Shown piece after piece: positions 1 to 7,153 of a DNA stretch of 41,102 nt (position 1 is its first letter; each line of letters opens with the position of its first letter). Location: assembly GCA_017551515.1 (NCBI GenBank), contig JAFZLK010000097.1, positions 1 to 41,102 of the forward strand, read 5' to 3'. The translations under genes were made by a program, and so were the position numbers. Under the pieces are notes generated by a model, which had not been told where the DNA came from, made no database searches, and saw only the letters and a program-made list of their open reading frames with translations. Origin of the DNA: Bacteroidales bacterium (GTDB lineage Bacteria; Bacteroidota; Bacteroidia; Bacteroidales; ML635J-15).

Positions 1-40
1 CGGAACCTTTAGCTCGCGATACGTAGTGAGCAATGACAAG
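1..40. repeat. End fragment of interspersed repeat
   Basis: The window opens with a sequence very like 864-902: both begin CGGAACCTTTAG and end near AATGACA. It appears to be the right end of another copy of the repeat family described at 539-902, cut by the window edge. From 41 to 311 I see no gene, only AT-rich DNA in which a short phrase containing AGCGGAC and CAATAAA occurs twice (around 108 and 258). Confidence 0.5.
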
Positions 41-311
41 CCCTATAATCAGCATACGTATATAAGAGTATAATAACAACTGACTTATAACGTTTGCATG
101 TTTTTTAGCGGACACCAATAAAATATATAGGCTTATTTTTTGAAAATTTATGATAACCTCGGAGAGGTTACATAAATATAGATATAATAGATTGATTATA
201 AAGCATTGGCGCATGTTTTTGCCTAAAAATGCAAAAACTGTGACAATGCAAAATATAGCGGACGACAATAAATTTATATATACCCACAAACCCATGAATC
301 ACCATTCCATA

Positions 312-447
312 GACAATACGCATACATTTAAACAGCAAAATATTGGATAATACGCATATGTATTAAACATATAATATCAGATATTACGCAATGTATATAT
401 ACACGTAATATTTGATAATACGCATATTAATTATTACAATCATATAA
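312..447. repeat. Phased 34-bp repeat array, left of ATPase gene
   Basis: Four copies of a short core (consensus GATAATACGCA) start at 312, 346, 380 and 414, exactly 34 bp apart and in the same orientation. The 23 bp between cores are AT-rich and not conserved. The same core at the same 34-bp spacing and orientation reappears at 2347-2460, on the other side of the ATPase gene. The core is too short, and the spacers too AT-rich and degenerate, for a CRISPR array. Confidence 0.8.
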
Positions 448-538
448 TAATCAATAATATAATATTTAAACAAAAAGAATAGTCATAGGCTAAAGTTTAA
501 CATTGAACTGAAATTATCGCGTTATTATTCTAATCCTT

Positions 539-902
539 GTCGTTATTCCGTAAGACAAAGCGAACGTTCCGTTAGCCGAAGGCAGAGCAAAACAAACGCA
601 GGACTTTTGCTCTGCTAAGGCGAGGAACCTCTGTAAAACAAACCGACTAAGGAACGTGTCGTGTGAGCCTGTCTGTACGGAACTCACTCACGAAACGCAG
701 TGAGTAATCTGATTTTGAATTTGTAGTTTCAAGGGAGATTGTTCGCTTTGCTTCCCGAGGCTGCGCGTTCCATATCGCGTTATTGTTTGCTTCGCAGATG
801 CTTTTTTGCCTCAACATAGAAAACAAGTTTCCTCTGCCTTCGGCTGTTAAAGCATTCTAACTTGCGGAACCTTTAGTTCACGAAGCTTGCGAGTAATGAC
901 AG
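539..902. repeat. Interspersed non-coding repeat, long copy
   Basis: About 360 bp without a credible gene. It shares, in the same order, several blocks with 38886-39034: a start like GTCRTTATTCCG, a 27-bp block identical at 641-667 and 38907-38933, the octamer TATCGCGT (773 and 39003), a segment like TTCTAAYTTGCGGAA, and an end in ATGAC. The ends of the short copy are inverted repeats. This is a MITE-like or REP-like family without coding capacity; its mobility is inference. Confidence 0.6.
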
Positions 903-967
903 TCTCTTTTGTTCTCTAGAAAATCAGTTATACATAAAACTATAGCCTAGTTATATTTTCTTAATGC

Positions 968-2326
968 CTACAGACATATTGCCATGTACGGCGGAATACA
1001 GATGGCTTTTTCTTTAATTGTCAGATTCTTGGGATGGATAATATATGCAGTGTCAATTCTTTGTTTGAATTTAAGAATAAACTTTTCCAATGAAATTGTA
1101 CTGTAGTTTTTGGTGGACTTCACTTCAATCGGGAAAATCTTGAACTTGGTTTTACTGGAATTTGAAATGATAAAATCTATTTCGATGTCGTTTCTGTGTT
1201 TTTTTTCATCGTAATGAACATAGAAATACAATTTATGACCGTTTGACACAAGAATCTGTGCAATTGCATTCTCGAAAAGCATACCCTCATTTAGCGAAAG
1301 TTTGTCATTAAGGATTTGCTTGTAAAGTTCCTCGTCAACGATTTCGTTCTCATCGAAAGCATGACTTACAAGTAGTCCAGTATCACCAAGATAGCATTTG
1401 ATAAAACCTCTATTTTCGTTTAGCGACAGCCCAACATTCGGGTCGGTGCAACTAAAACATTCGTTTACAACCATTGAATCGCCCAACCAGAAAAAAGTGT
1501 CGGCATATTGGCTAAAGTAAGATCCTTCGGATATATCGTTGAAAACCACACGTTTTTCGTGCTGCGACAGGAAAGATGGAATCTGGTCGAAAATTGAAAG
1601 CACTTTCGAACGGTATTTTGCACCAATCTTCATTATGTCGCTACGATATAGATTCAAGATGTCTCTTTTCTCATCATCGGCAAACGAGAATTTTCTCTCG
1701 TTTTCGAGGTATGCAACAAGACTTTGAGGCATTCCGCCCACTAACATGTACTGCTTAAATAGAAGCATTGCCTTGATGTGCAGGCTTCTTTCGAGAGGCT
1801 TTTTTTCTGCAAAGCATTTCCTAATGTACAAGACAAGTTCTTTCTCGCCAAACGCCCAAGCAAACTCCTCAAAATCCAGTGGATACATTTTTATCGATCG
1901 TTCTTCAGATGGGATTACAATGTCCTTTACCGGGTCTTTAATTGAAATTAGCGAGCCGGTTTCAATATAATCGTAGCGACCGTCCTTTACAAGTTTCTTG
2001 ATAGCCTGCCTTGCTTTCGGATAGCGCTGTACTTCATCGAATACAATAACTGACTTGCGCTTATGCAGTTCTACTCCATATTCAGTGGAAAGAAGCATAA
2101 AAAATGCGTCAAGGTCGTTCAGATTAGACTCAAAATAGCCAATAATGTCCTTGTTCGCATCACTGAAATCAATGATTACATACGATTCGTATTCTTTCCT
2201 TGCAAATTCTTCAATGATTGTAGATTTGCCGATACGCCTTGCTCCTTCGACAAGGACAGCCTTCGAACCATTGCTTTTCTGCTTCCATTCAAGAAGCTTT
2301 GTATATATTTTTCGTTCAAAAATCAT
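968..2326 (-). CDS. AAA+ ATPase with C-terminal DUF4143 (nuclease-like) domain
   Basis: 452 residues if translation starts at the ATG at 2326. The reading frame extends to a TTG at 2392, but that stretch holds the promoter and repeats, so I prefer the ATG. Walker A is GARRIGKST (about residues 28-36) and Walker B is SVIVFDEV (about 92-99). The C-terminal part fits DUF4143 and has an Asp...Glu-x-Lys arrangement (D384, E401, K403) like PD-(D/E)XK nucleases. Families of this type are abundant, multicopy and accessory in Bacteroidota; their function is unsettled (toxin-like, defence or mobility have been suggested). The gene stands alone, reads leftward, and is bracketed by phased 34-bp repeats on both sides. 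There is no neighbouring antitoxin or transposase. Confidence 0.85.
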   Translation of the reverse strand: MIFERKIYTKLLEWKQKSNGSKAVLVEGARRIGKSTIIEEFARKEYESYVIIDFSDANKDIIGYFESNLNDLDAFFMLLSTEYGVELHKRKSVIVFDEVQRYPKARQAIKKLVKDGRYDYIETGSLISIKDPVKDIVIPSEERSIKMYPLDFEEFAWAFGEKELVLYIRKCFAEKKPLERSLHIKAMLLFKQYMLVGGMPQSLVAYLENERKFSFADDEKRDILNLYRSDIMKIGAKYRSKVLSIFDQIPSFLSQHEKRVVFNDISEGSYFSQYADTFFWLGDSMVVNECFSCTDPNVGLSLNENRGFIKCYLGDTGLLVSHAFDENEIVDEELYKQILNDKLSLNEGMLFENAIAQILVSNGHKLYFYVHYDEKKHRNDIEIDFIISNSSKTKFKIFPIEVKSTKNYSTISLEKFILKFKQRIDTAYIIHPKNLTIKEKAICIPPYMAICL

Positions 2327-2330
2327 GGCG

Positions 2331-2338
2331 CAAATATA
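2331..2338 (-). promoter_or_regulatory. Bacteroidota -7 box of ATPase gene
   Basis: On the minus strand the sequence reads TATATTTG, a perfect TAnnTTTG box, just upstream of the ATG at 2326. The TTG at the start of the adjacent repeat core (minus-strand TTGCGTATTCTC) lies about 17 bp upstream, near where a -33 element would sit. The repeat array is therefore part of the promoter. The 4-nt distance to the ATG would give a leaderless or nearly leaderless mRNA, or the start codon may lie further in. Confidence 0.45.
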
Positions 2339-2346
2339 GTAATTTT

Positions 2347-2480
2347 GAGAATACGCAAGTATATAAAATGAAAAATATTTGATAATACGCAAGTAAAAAT
2401 AACCTAAAATATGAGATAATACGCAATGTTAAATTATCAATAATCTACGATAACACGCAAGTTTATAATAATAAAATACT
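2347..2480. repeat. Phased 34-bp repeat array, right of ATPase gene
   Basis: Copies of the core (consensus GATAATACGCAA) start at 2347, 2381, 2415 and 2449, each 34 bp apart and in the same orientation as the left array at 312-447. A degenerate further copy (GAATAATACACAA) lies at about 2490. The array lies directly upstream of the ATPase start codon. Beyond it, up to the DRTGG gene at 2672, I see no gene. Confidence 0.8.
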
Positions 2481-2644
2481 GATAATCAAGAATAATACAC
2501 AACTTTAAACACAAAATATTTAGTAGATTAAAGTGTAGCAATAAAGAACATATTTGACACATACAATTATTAATATAAAAATGGTCAATCATCTTTTCCT
2601 CCCCCATTGCAAAAAAAAACTAACCGACATTCACAAAAAAGCAA

Positions 2645-2652
2645 TACCTTTG
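2645..2652 (+). promoter_or_regulatory. -7 box for the HydS/PHP cluster
   Basis: TACCTTTG matches the Bacteroidota -7 consensus TAnnTTTG and lies 19 bp before the ATG of the first DRTGG gene. A clear -33 TTTG was not found at the usual distance. It probably drives the cluster from 2672 onward. Confidence 0.5.
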
Positions 2653-2671
2653 CAAAATAATATAATTAGAA

Positions 2672-3013
2672 ATGAAAGCAAAAGAAATAGCAGAACTGCT
2701 AAACGGAAAAATTGTCGGCTGCCAAGACAGCCAGGAGGAATTGACAAACGCATTTTCATCGGACCTGATGAGCGACGTACTTCGTCTTGGAGGAGAATGT
2801 TCGCTGCTTATAACAGGACTGTGCAACATACAAACTATCCGCACAGCCGAAATGGCAATGATAAACACGATTGTGCTTGCCCGTGGCAAAACGGCAGATG
2901 ATGAAATGATTGAACATGCCATCGACAACGACATTACAATAATCGAAACCGAGTTCAGTATTTTCAAGGCAAGCGGAATACTGTACAATCACGGAATAAA
3001 ACCAATGTACTAA
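2672..3013 (+). CDS. DRTGG-domain small protein (first copy)
   Basis: 113 residues. The fold-level pattern (an N-terminal lobe with the segment AFSSDLMSDVL, then ITG, then IVLARGK and a C-terminal half with DDEMIEHAIDNDITII) matches stand-alone DRTGG-domain proteins. These are related to a domain found in HPr kinase and phosphotransacetylase regions and are thought to bind a small ligand or act as regulators. It is clearly paralogous to the gene at 5179, sharing SSDL-SDV and DDDM/DDEM-type segments. One base separates it from the following anti-sigma-type ATPase, so they are surely co-transcribed. The biochemical role is not established. Confidence 0.75.
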   Translation: MKAKEIAELLNGKIVGCQDSQEELTNAFSSDLMSDVLRLGGECSLLITGLCNIQTIRTAEMAMINTIVLARGKTADDEMIEHAIDNDITIIETEFSIFKASGILYNHGIKPMY

Positions 3014-3014
3014 T

Positions 3015-3431
3015 ATGCATTATACATTCGACATAGAAAAAGGCAACTTTACTAATGCCGGCAATGCTTCGGGAAGCGTCAAGAAGACTTTGAAGCAACT
3101 CAATGTAGATCCTGCAAGCATCAAGCGCATTGTAGTAGCATTGTACGAAGCCGAAATCAACGCTGTGGCACACGCCTACGGCGGAAAAATCGACATCGAC
3201 ATTGATGGAGACAAGATTGTTATGGTGGTCGCCGACCAAGGCCCCGGAATCCCCAACATCGAACTGGCAATGACCGAAGGTTATTCAACGGCATCGCAAA
3301 AAGTCAGGGAAATGGGCTTCGGTGCTGGAATGGGACTGCCAAACATGAAAAAGAATACCGACAAACTTGATATCCAAACCGAATTAGGTGTCGGAACGAC
3401 TATCACAATGACGGTTTTCCTAAAGAATTGA
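3015..3431 (+). CDS. Anti-sigma-factor-type serine kinase / ATP-binding protein (HATPase_c, RsbW-like)
   Basis: 138 residues made of one GHKL/HATPase_c domain. The N box is EAEINAVAHA (45-54), the G1 box DQGPGI (74-79), and the glycine-rich G2 lid GFGAGMGL (101-108). The size and the lack of a DHp domain fit RsbW/SpoIIAB-type serine kinases rather than a sensor histidine kinase. It lies one base after the DRTGG gene and 160 bp before the HydS-like gene. In this context it would be the signalling output partner of the iron-sulfur protein; its target (an anti-anti-sigma factor or another protein) is not visible here. Confidence 0.8.
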   Translation: MHYTFDIEKGNFTNAGNASGSVKKTLKQLNVDPASIKRIVVALYEAEINAVAHAYGGKIDIDIDGDKIVMVVADQGPGIPNIELAMTEGYSTASQKVREMGFGAGMGLPNMKKNTDKLDIQTELGVGTTITMTVFLKN

Positions 3432-3591
3432 CAATGAGGCTGAAAGGCTAAAAGAAGAAAAGGCTAAAAGCCATTCAGACTTCGAGCCTTTGAGCCTTCA
3501 AGCCTGTTAGCCAATTGAATATAGAAACAAAAAACTTAGAAACGGGCGCTGCCCATAGAAAACCAGAAACTTAGAAACAATAGATTAGCCC

Positions 3592-4929
3592 ATGAGTGAA
3601 ACCGGATCATACTTCTACCACGCCTTGCGAGTTGACCGCAATGTCTGCACAGGATGCACACACTGTCTGAGGTCGTGTCCTACCGAAGCCATCCGAATCA
3701 GGAAAGGCAAGGCGGTGATTTACAGCAACAAATGCATCGATTGCGGAGAATGCTTCAAGGTCTGCCCAAGCCATGCAATATACATCAAGCAGGACGACTT
3801 CGAATTGCTCGACGACTACAAGTACCGCATCGCACTTGTGCCAGCCACTTTCATCGGACAATTCGCAAACGATGTGAAAACCTCGCAGATTTACGCCTGC
3901 CTCAAGAAAATCGGCTTCACCCACATATACGAAGTTGAGCACGCAGTATCGTTCCTCATAGAACTTTACAAGCAGTACATGGCCGAACACGATGAAATCG
4001 ACACCTTCATATCGCCATACTGCCCCGCTATCGTGAGACTTATACAAGTAAGATTCCCATCGCTTGTGCACAATATCATACACCTTAGCGCACCTTTGGA
4101 CATAGCCTCAATAGTTATCCGACAACGACTAGTTGAAGCTGGTATTCCTAGCGAGGACATTGGAATTTTCTATGTATCTCCTTGTGCTGCAAAGATCGCC
4201 GCTGTAAAAAGTCCTGCCGAAGGAAAGAAATCCTTCATCACTGGCGTTATCAATATGGATTTCCTCTACAACAAGGTAAAACTGATGCTCAGCAACTCAA
4301 AATCAATCGTAGAACCTATAAATCATAGTCTTACGGGCAACGATGTGCTTTGGGGACTTACGACTGGCGAATCGCGCAATTTCAACAATTCATGCTTTGC
4401 CGTTGACGGAATACGAAATGCCATCGAGTTCTTGGAAAAGGTTGAAGACGAAGACATTAGCGCAAACGGCCTTGTCGAAATGCGTGCCTGCGACCAAAGT
4501 TGCGTAGGCGGTGTTCTCTGCCCTACCAACCGATTTGTAGCCAAGCAAAAGCTGAAAGCCCGCGCCGAAATCATCGACAGCAAACCGAAAAAGGAAGATG
4601 CTGACCAGAAAGTGGCATTCAGCAACAAGGAATTTGCAGAAAAGATTGCCGAAATAGTAAAAGTTGACGAAATAAAACCTCGTTCAATCTTGAAACTCAA
4701 CGACAACCTGCAGATTGCCTTCCGTATGGTCGAAAACATGAAGAAAATAGAAGGAATGTTACCGGGAATCGATTGCTCGGCTTGTGGCGCACCTACATGC
4801 AACGCTCTTGCCGAAGATGTAATCAGAAACGAAAGCAAAATTGAAAACTGCATTTTCGCCCACAAGAAGATGGAAGAATTCTACAAGGTGATGTTCGACA
4901 TCTGGGGAGAAGATCTAAAGACGTTATAA
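3592..4929 (+). CDS. HydS-like iron hydrogenase homologue (putative sensory [FeFe] hydrogenase)
   Basis: 445 residues. An N-terminal 2x[4Fe-4S] ferredoxin domain (C19, C22, C25, C29; C48, C51, C54, C58) is followed by an iron-hydrogenase large-subunit C domain. The L1 motif is SPYCP (141-145), L2 is SPCAAK (196-201) and L3 is EMRACDQSCVGG (296-307). A C-terminal [4Fe-4S] motif follows (C395, C398, C403, C420). All four cysteines expected to hold the H-cluster cubane and bridge are present. The proton-relay Cys of catalytic enzymes (first Cys of TSCCP) is a Tyr here. This fits sensory HydS-type proteins, not a turnover enzyme. The DRTGG, PHP and HATPase neighbours are those known around hydrogenase regulation loci in Thermotoga and clostridia. 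No maturases or catalytic subunits are in the window. Confidence 0.85.
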   Translation: MSETGSYFYHALRVDRNVCTGCTHCLRSCPTEAIRIRKGKAVIYSNKCIDCGECFKVCPSHAIYIKQDDFELLDDYKYRIALVPATFIGQFANDVKTSQIYACLKKIGFTHIYEVEHAVSFLIELYKQYMAEHDEIDTFISPYCPAIVRLIQVRFPSLVHNIIHLSAPLDIASIVIRQRLVEAGIPSEDIGIFYVSPCAAKIAAVKSPAEGKKSFITGVINMDFLYNKVKLMLSNSKSIVEPINHSLTGNDVLWGLTTGESRNFNNSCFAVDGIRNAIEFLEKVEDEDISANGLVEMRACDQSCVGGVLCPTNRFVAKQKLKARAEIIDSKPKKEDADQKVAFSNKEFAEKIAEIVKVDEIKPRSILKLNDNLQIAFRMVENMKKIEGMLPGIDCSACGAPTCNALAEDVIRNESKIENCIFAHKKMEEFYKVMFDIWGEDLKTL

Positions 4930-4973
4930 AATTAAAGTTCAACGTTTAATGTTCAATGTTCATGGATTTGTAG

Positions 4974-4993
4974 CGACGCAATGCTTTGCGTCG
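4974..4993. repeat. Short palindromic (REP-like) hairpin
   Basis: A near-perfect inverted repeat (GACGCAA-TGC-TTTGCGTC core) lies in the 249-bp gap between the HydS-like gene and the second DRTGG gene. A sister hairpin is at 5120-5139 and a degenerate half at about 5028. Neither is followed by a T-run, so they look like REP-type elements rather than terminators. The rest of the gap holds direct repeats of AAAATTCAAA and nothing coding. Confidence 0.6.
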
Positions 4994-5119
4994 GTGTTCA
5001 AAGATTCGAAGATTTGGAGATTTGATTGTAGCGACATTGCGTGCAACATCTTAGCGAAAGGACGGATTCAAAAATTAACGATAAAAAAAATTAAAAATTC
5101 AAAAATTCAAACCTTGTAG

Positions 5120-5139
5120 CATCGCAATGCTTTGCGATG
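5120..5139. repeat. Second palindromic (REP-like) hairpin
   Basis: A perfect inverted repeat (CATCGCAA-TGCT-TTGCGATG core), preceded like the first copy by TTGTAG. It is the same family as 4974-4993 with compensatory changes (GACGCAA to CATCGCAA), which suggests that the stem itself is conserved. Confidence 0.6.
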
Positions 5140-5178
5140 GCTCAAAGTAAAAAAGAAATGATTTAAATTTATAATAAT

Positions 5179-5508
5179 ATGTTACTAAAAGACATTATAG
5201 AAAAACTTAACCTCAAGGTTTACAACGAGGTAAATATGGATGCTGATGTAAAAAGCGCATACTCATCGGATTTGCTTAGCGATGTAATGGGCAACGCCAA
5301 GAGCGGTCAGGTATGGATTACCATGCAGACACACAAGAATGTTGCATCTATTGCCGCATTGAAGGATGTTCCCGCAGTAATCATCGTTCGCAATGGCGTT
5401 CCCGATGACGATATGCTCGAATTTGCAAAGGACAACGATGTCGCTGTACTTTCCAGTTCGGAACCGACATTCCCTCTTTGCGGAAAACTTTACGACCTTA
5501 TAAAGTAA
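5179..5508 (+). CDS. DRTGG-domain small protein (second copy)
   Basis: 109 residues, paralogous to the protein at 2672. Shared landmarks are YSSDLLSDVMGNA (compare SSDLMSDVL), VIIVRNGVPDDDMLEFAKDNDVAVL (compare TIVLARGKTADDEMIEHAIDNDITII) and a short C-terminal GKLYDL. Sixteen bases separate it from the PHP gene. Two DRTGG copies in one cluster may form a heterodimer or respond to different ligands; this is inference. Confidence 0.75.
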   Translation: MLLKDIIEKLNLKVYNEVNMDADVKSAYSSDLLSDVMGNAKSGQVWITMQTHKNVASIAALKDVPAVIIVRNGVPDDDMLEFAKDNDVAVLSSSEPTFPLCGKLYDLIK

Positions 5509-5524
5509 AGAAAAAACTAGTTGC

Positions 5525-6253
5525 ATGAAATTCCGTGCCGACCTACATACGCACACTGTCTTGTCGCCCTGCGGTGACATTGAGATGAGCCCATCGGCTA
5601 TCATCATGAAAGCCAAGGAGAAAGGTCTTGATATAATCGGAATTACCGACCACAACAGCACGCTCAACGCCGAGGTTACACGCAGAATTGGCGAGCAGAA
5701 CGGAATTGCCGTGATGATGGGCGCAGAAGTTACAACCAAGGAGGAAATCCACTGCCTCGGATTCATGCCAAACGCCGAAAAACTTGCCGAATTTCAGAAA
5801 TTTCTCGATTCAAAGGTAATTTTCTACGAAAACGACCCCGACAAGTTCGGCTACCAGTTTGTTGTTGACGAGGAAGAGAATGTGCTTGACGAAGTTCCTC
5901 ACCTATTAATAAATGCACTCGACCTGCCAATGCTCGACCTGCAGAAAAAGGTTTACGAAATGGGCGGAATTTTCATCCCTGCCCATGTTGACCGTAGCAC
6001 ATTCAGCATCAGTTCGCAACTTGTATTTGTCCCCGACAAACTTAAGTTTCAAGCGCTTGAGTTAAGTTACCACGCCATGCGAAACAAGTTCTTCGACAAC
6101 TTTCCATGGTTCAGCGACTACAACTACATACAAAGTTCCGATGCCCACTACATTGACGACATTGGTAAAATTTCGAGCGTTCTGGAAATGGACAGCTTCA
6201 GTTTCGACAATCTAAAAAATTCACTTCACACAGGAGAACAGATAATATTATGA
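5525..6253 (+). CDS. PHP-domain metal-dependent phosphoesterase
   Basis: 242 residues, a stand-alone PHP domain. Metal-binding motifs are DLHTH (6-10), GITDHN (about 38-44), a His in EIHCLGF, IPAHVDR, and SSDAHYIDDIG near the end. Related proteins are trinucleotide or small-nucleotide phosphoesterases, but the substrate in HydS-type clusters is unknown. The stop codon overlaps the next ATG by 4 bp (ATGA), so translation of the two is coupled. Its position next to HydS-like, DRTGG and HATPase genes suggests a signalling phosphatase opposing a kinase; that is inference. Confidence 0.8.
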   Translation: MKFRADLHTHTVLSPCGDIEMSPSAIIMKAKEKGLDIIGITDHNSTLNAEVTRRIGEQNGIAVMMGAEVTTKEEIHCLGFMPNAEKLAEFQKFLDSKVIFYENDPDKFGYQFVVDEEENVLDEVPHLLINALDLPMLDLQKKVYEMGGIFIPAHVDRSTFSISSQLVFVPDKLKFQALELSYHAMRNKFFDNFPWFSDYNYIQSSDAHYIDDIGKISSVLEMDSFSFDNLKNSLHTGEQIIL

Positions 6254-6795
6254 AAACACTTGATTTACATATAATTGACATAGTTCACAATTCAATCCGC
6301 GCAAAGGCGACGGAAATAATAATCGAAATGGTTGACAGCGAAAAACAGGACTTGCTGTCGCTGAAGATTGTCGATAACGGCTGCGGTATGCCCAAGGAAA
6401 TGATGGATGCCATAAACGAAACCTTCTACTCCTCGCGTCCAGAGCGCAAAATCGGCATGGGCATCGCCCTGCTGAAATTCCACTCCGAACTATGCAATGG
6501 TAAGTTTCATTTGACATCTGAAGTTGGCAAGGGCACAGAGATTTACGCCGACTACCAACGTTCCCACATCGACCTGCAACCCAAAGGCGATCTCGCTGGA
6601 TGCTTCAGCAACTTCATCTGCCAGTATCAGGACATTAATTTCATCATCCGCTACACCACCGACGATGACTATTTCGAACTCAGCACTGCCGATGTCAAGG
6701 AAGTCTTCGAAGGCATGAACCTCAACGATGTCAACATCATCAACAACCTGAAGGAACTGATTGCGGAGAATATAAATCCGAGCGAGGAGAAATAG
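6250..6795 (+). CDS. Histidine-kinase-type ATP-binding protein (HATPase_c)
   Basis: 181 residues. The N box is DIVHNSI (10-16), the G1 box DNGCGM (42-47), and the lid region includes KIGMGIALLKFHSEL. There is no DHp or sensor domain, so it is a stand-alone GHKL ATPase. The C-terminal 80 residues are an acidic tail (ending NINPSEEK) that I do not recognise. It overlaps the PHP gene by 4 bp and ends the cluster, with a weak hairpin following at 6823. It is only distantly similar to the RsbW-like gene at 3015, so the cluster contains two different GHKL proteins. Confidence 0.75.
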   Translation: MKTLDLHIIDIVHNSIRAKATEIIIEMVDSEKQDLLSLKIVDNGCGMPKEMMDAINETFYSSRPERKIGMGIALLKFHSELCNGKFHLTSEVGKGTEIYADYQRSHIDLQPKGDLAGCFSNFICQYQDINFIIRYTTDDDYFELSTADVKEVFEGMNLNDVNIINNLKELIAENINPSEEK

Positions 6796-6822
6796 AGTAA
6801 ATTCTCAATGAAACAAAAAATC

Positions 6823-6847
6823 AGCAGCCGACTATTTGCCGACTGCT
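6823..6847 (+). terminator. Weak hairpin after the HydS/PHP cluster
   Basis: AGCAGCCGAC...GCCGACTGCT forms a stem of about 10 bp with two mismatches, followed by an AT-rich stretch rather than a clean T-run. It could serve the cluster on the plus strand, or the convergent 68-residue ORF on the minus strand. Confidence 0.35.
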
Positions 6848-6932
6848 AGTATTTTATATACAATATTGATACTACATAGGCATAAACCTATGCAGACAAA
6901 GATTATAAGTTTCGTTTAATTTCAGAACACAA

Positions 6933-7139
6933 TTATTTGTCCTGCTTTTTGTTTTTATCCATTACATAGCGAGAAGCAGCACTTACAGAAGCATTTGTTG
7001 CCCTAAATACTGTTTCTGCAGTTTTGAAATTGTCCATTTTTTTGCCAGTTTTCTTTGATTCAACTTTCCTTTGAACATAATTATTGCCAGCTCCAGTCCA
7101 AGCGGCTAACACATCTAATATTAATTCTGCTAATCCCAT
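6933..7139 (-). CDS. Small unknown protein downstream of radical SAM gene
   Basis: 68 residues. The N-terminus is MGLAELILDVLAAWTGAGNN; the rest is basic and rich in K, N, T and A. It starts 14 bp after the radical SAM/SPASM stop codon, on the same strand, so it is probably co-transcribed. It has no signal peptide and no Cys. It could be a second peptide substrate, an immunity or leader-binding protein, or unrelated. I do not recognise the family. The start codon is an ATG, and the ORF's position right after a RiPP-type enzyme is its main interest. Confidence 0.5.
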   Translation of the reverse strand: MGLAELILDVLAAWTGAGNNYVQRKVESKKTGKKMDNFKTAETVFRATNASVSAASRYVMDKNKKQDK

Positions 7140-7153
7140 GATTTTTATTTTAG

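Noticed and set aside
150..350. 66-codon ORF on the plus strand
   Set aside because: Its 3' part runs into the 34-bp repeats. Composition is typical of AT-rich non-coding DNA and no family is recognised.
312..447. 34-bp array as a CRISPR
   Set aside because: The repeated core is only about 11 bp, spacers are AT-rich and variable, there are no cas genes, and the same array recurs across the ATPase gene.
2327..2392. N-terminal extension of the first ATPase to 2392
   Set aside because: The start would be a TTG; the extension covers the promoter and a repeat core.
3592..4929. Catalytic [FeFe] hydrogenase
   Set aside because: The proton-relay Cys is a Tyr, the protein is short, and the usual partner subunits are absent; a sensor fits better.
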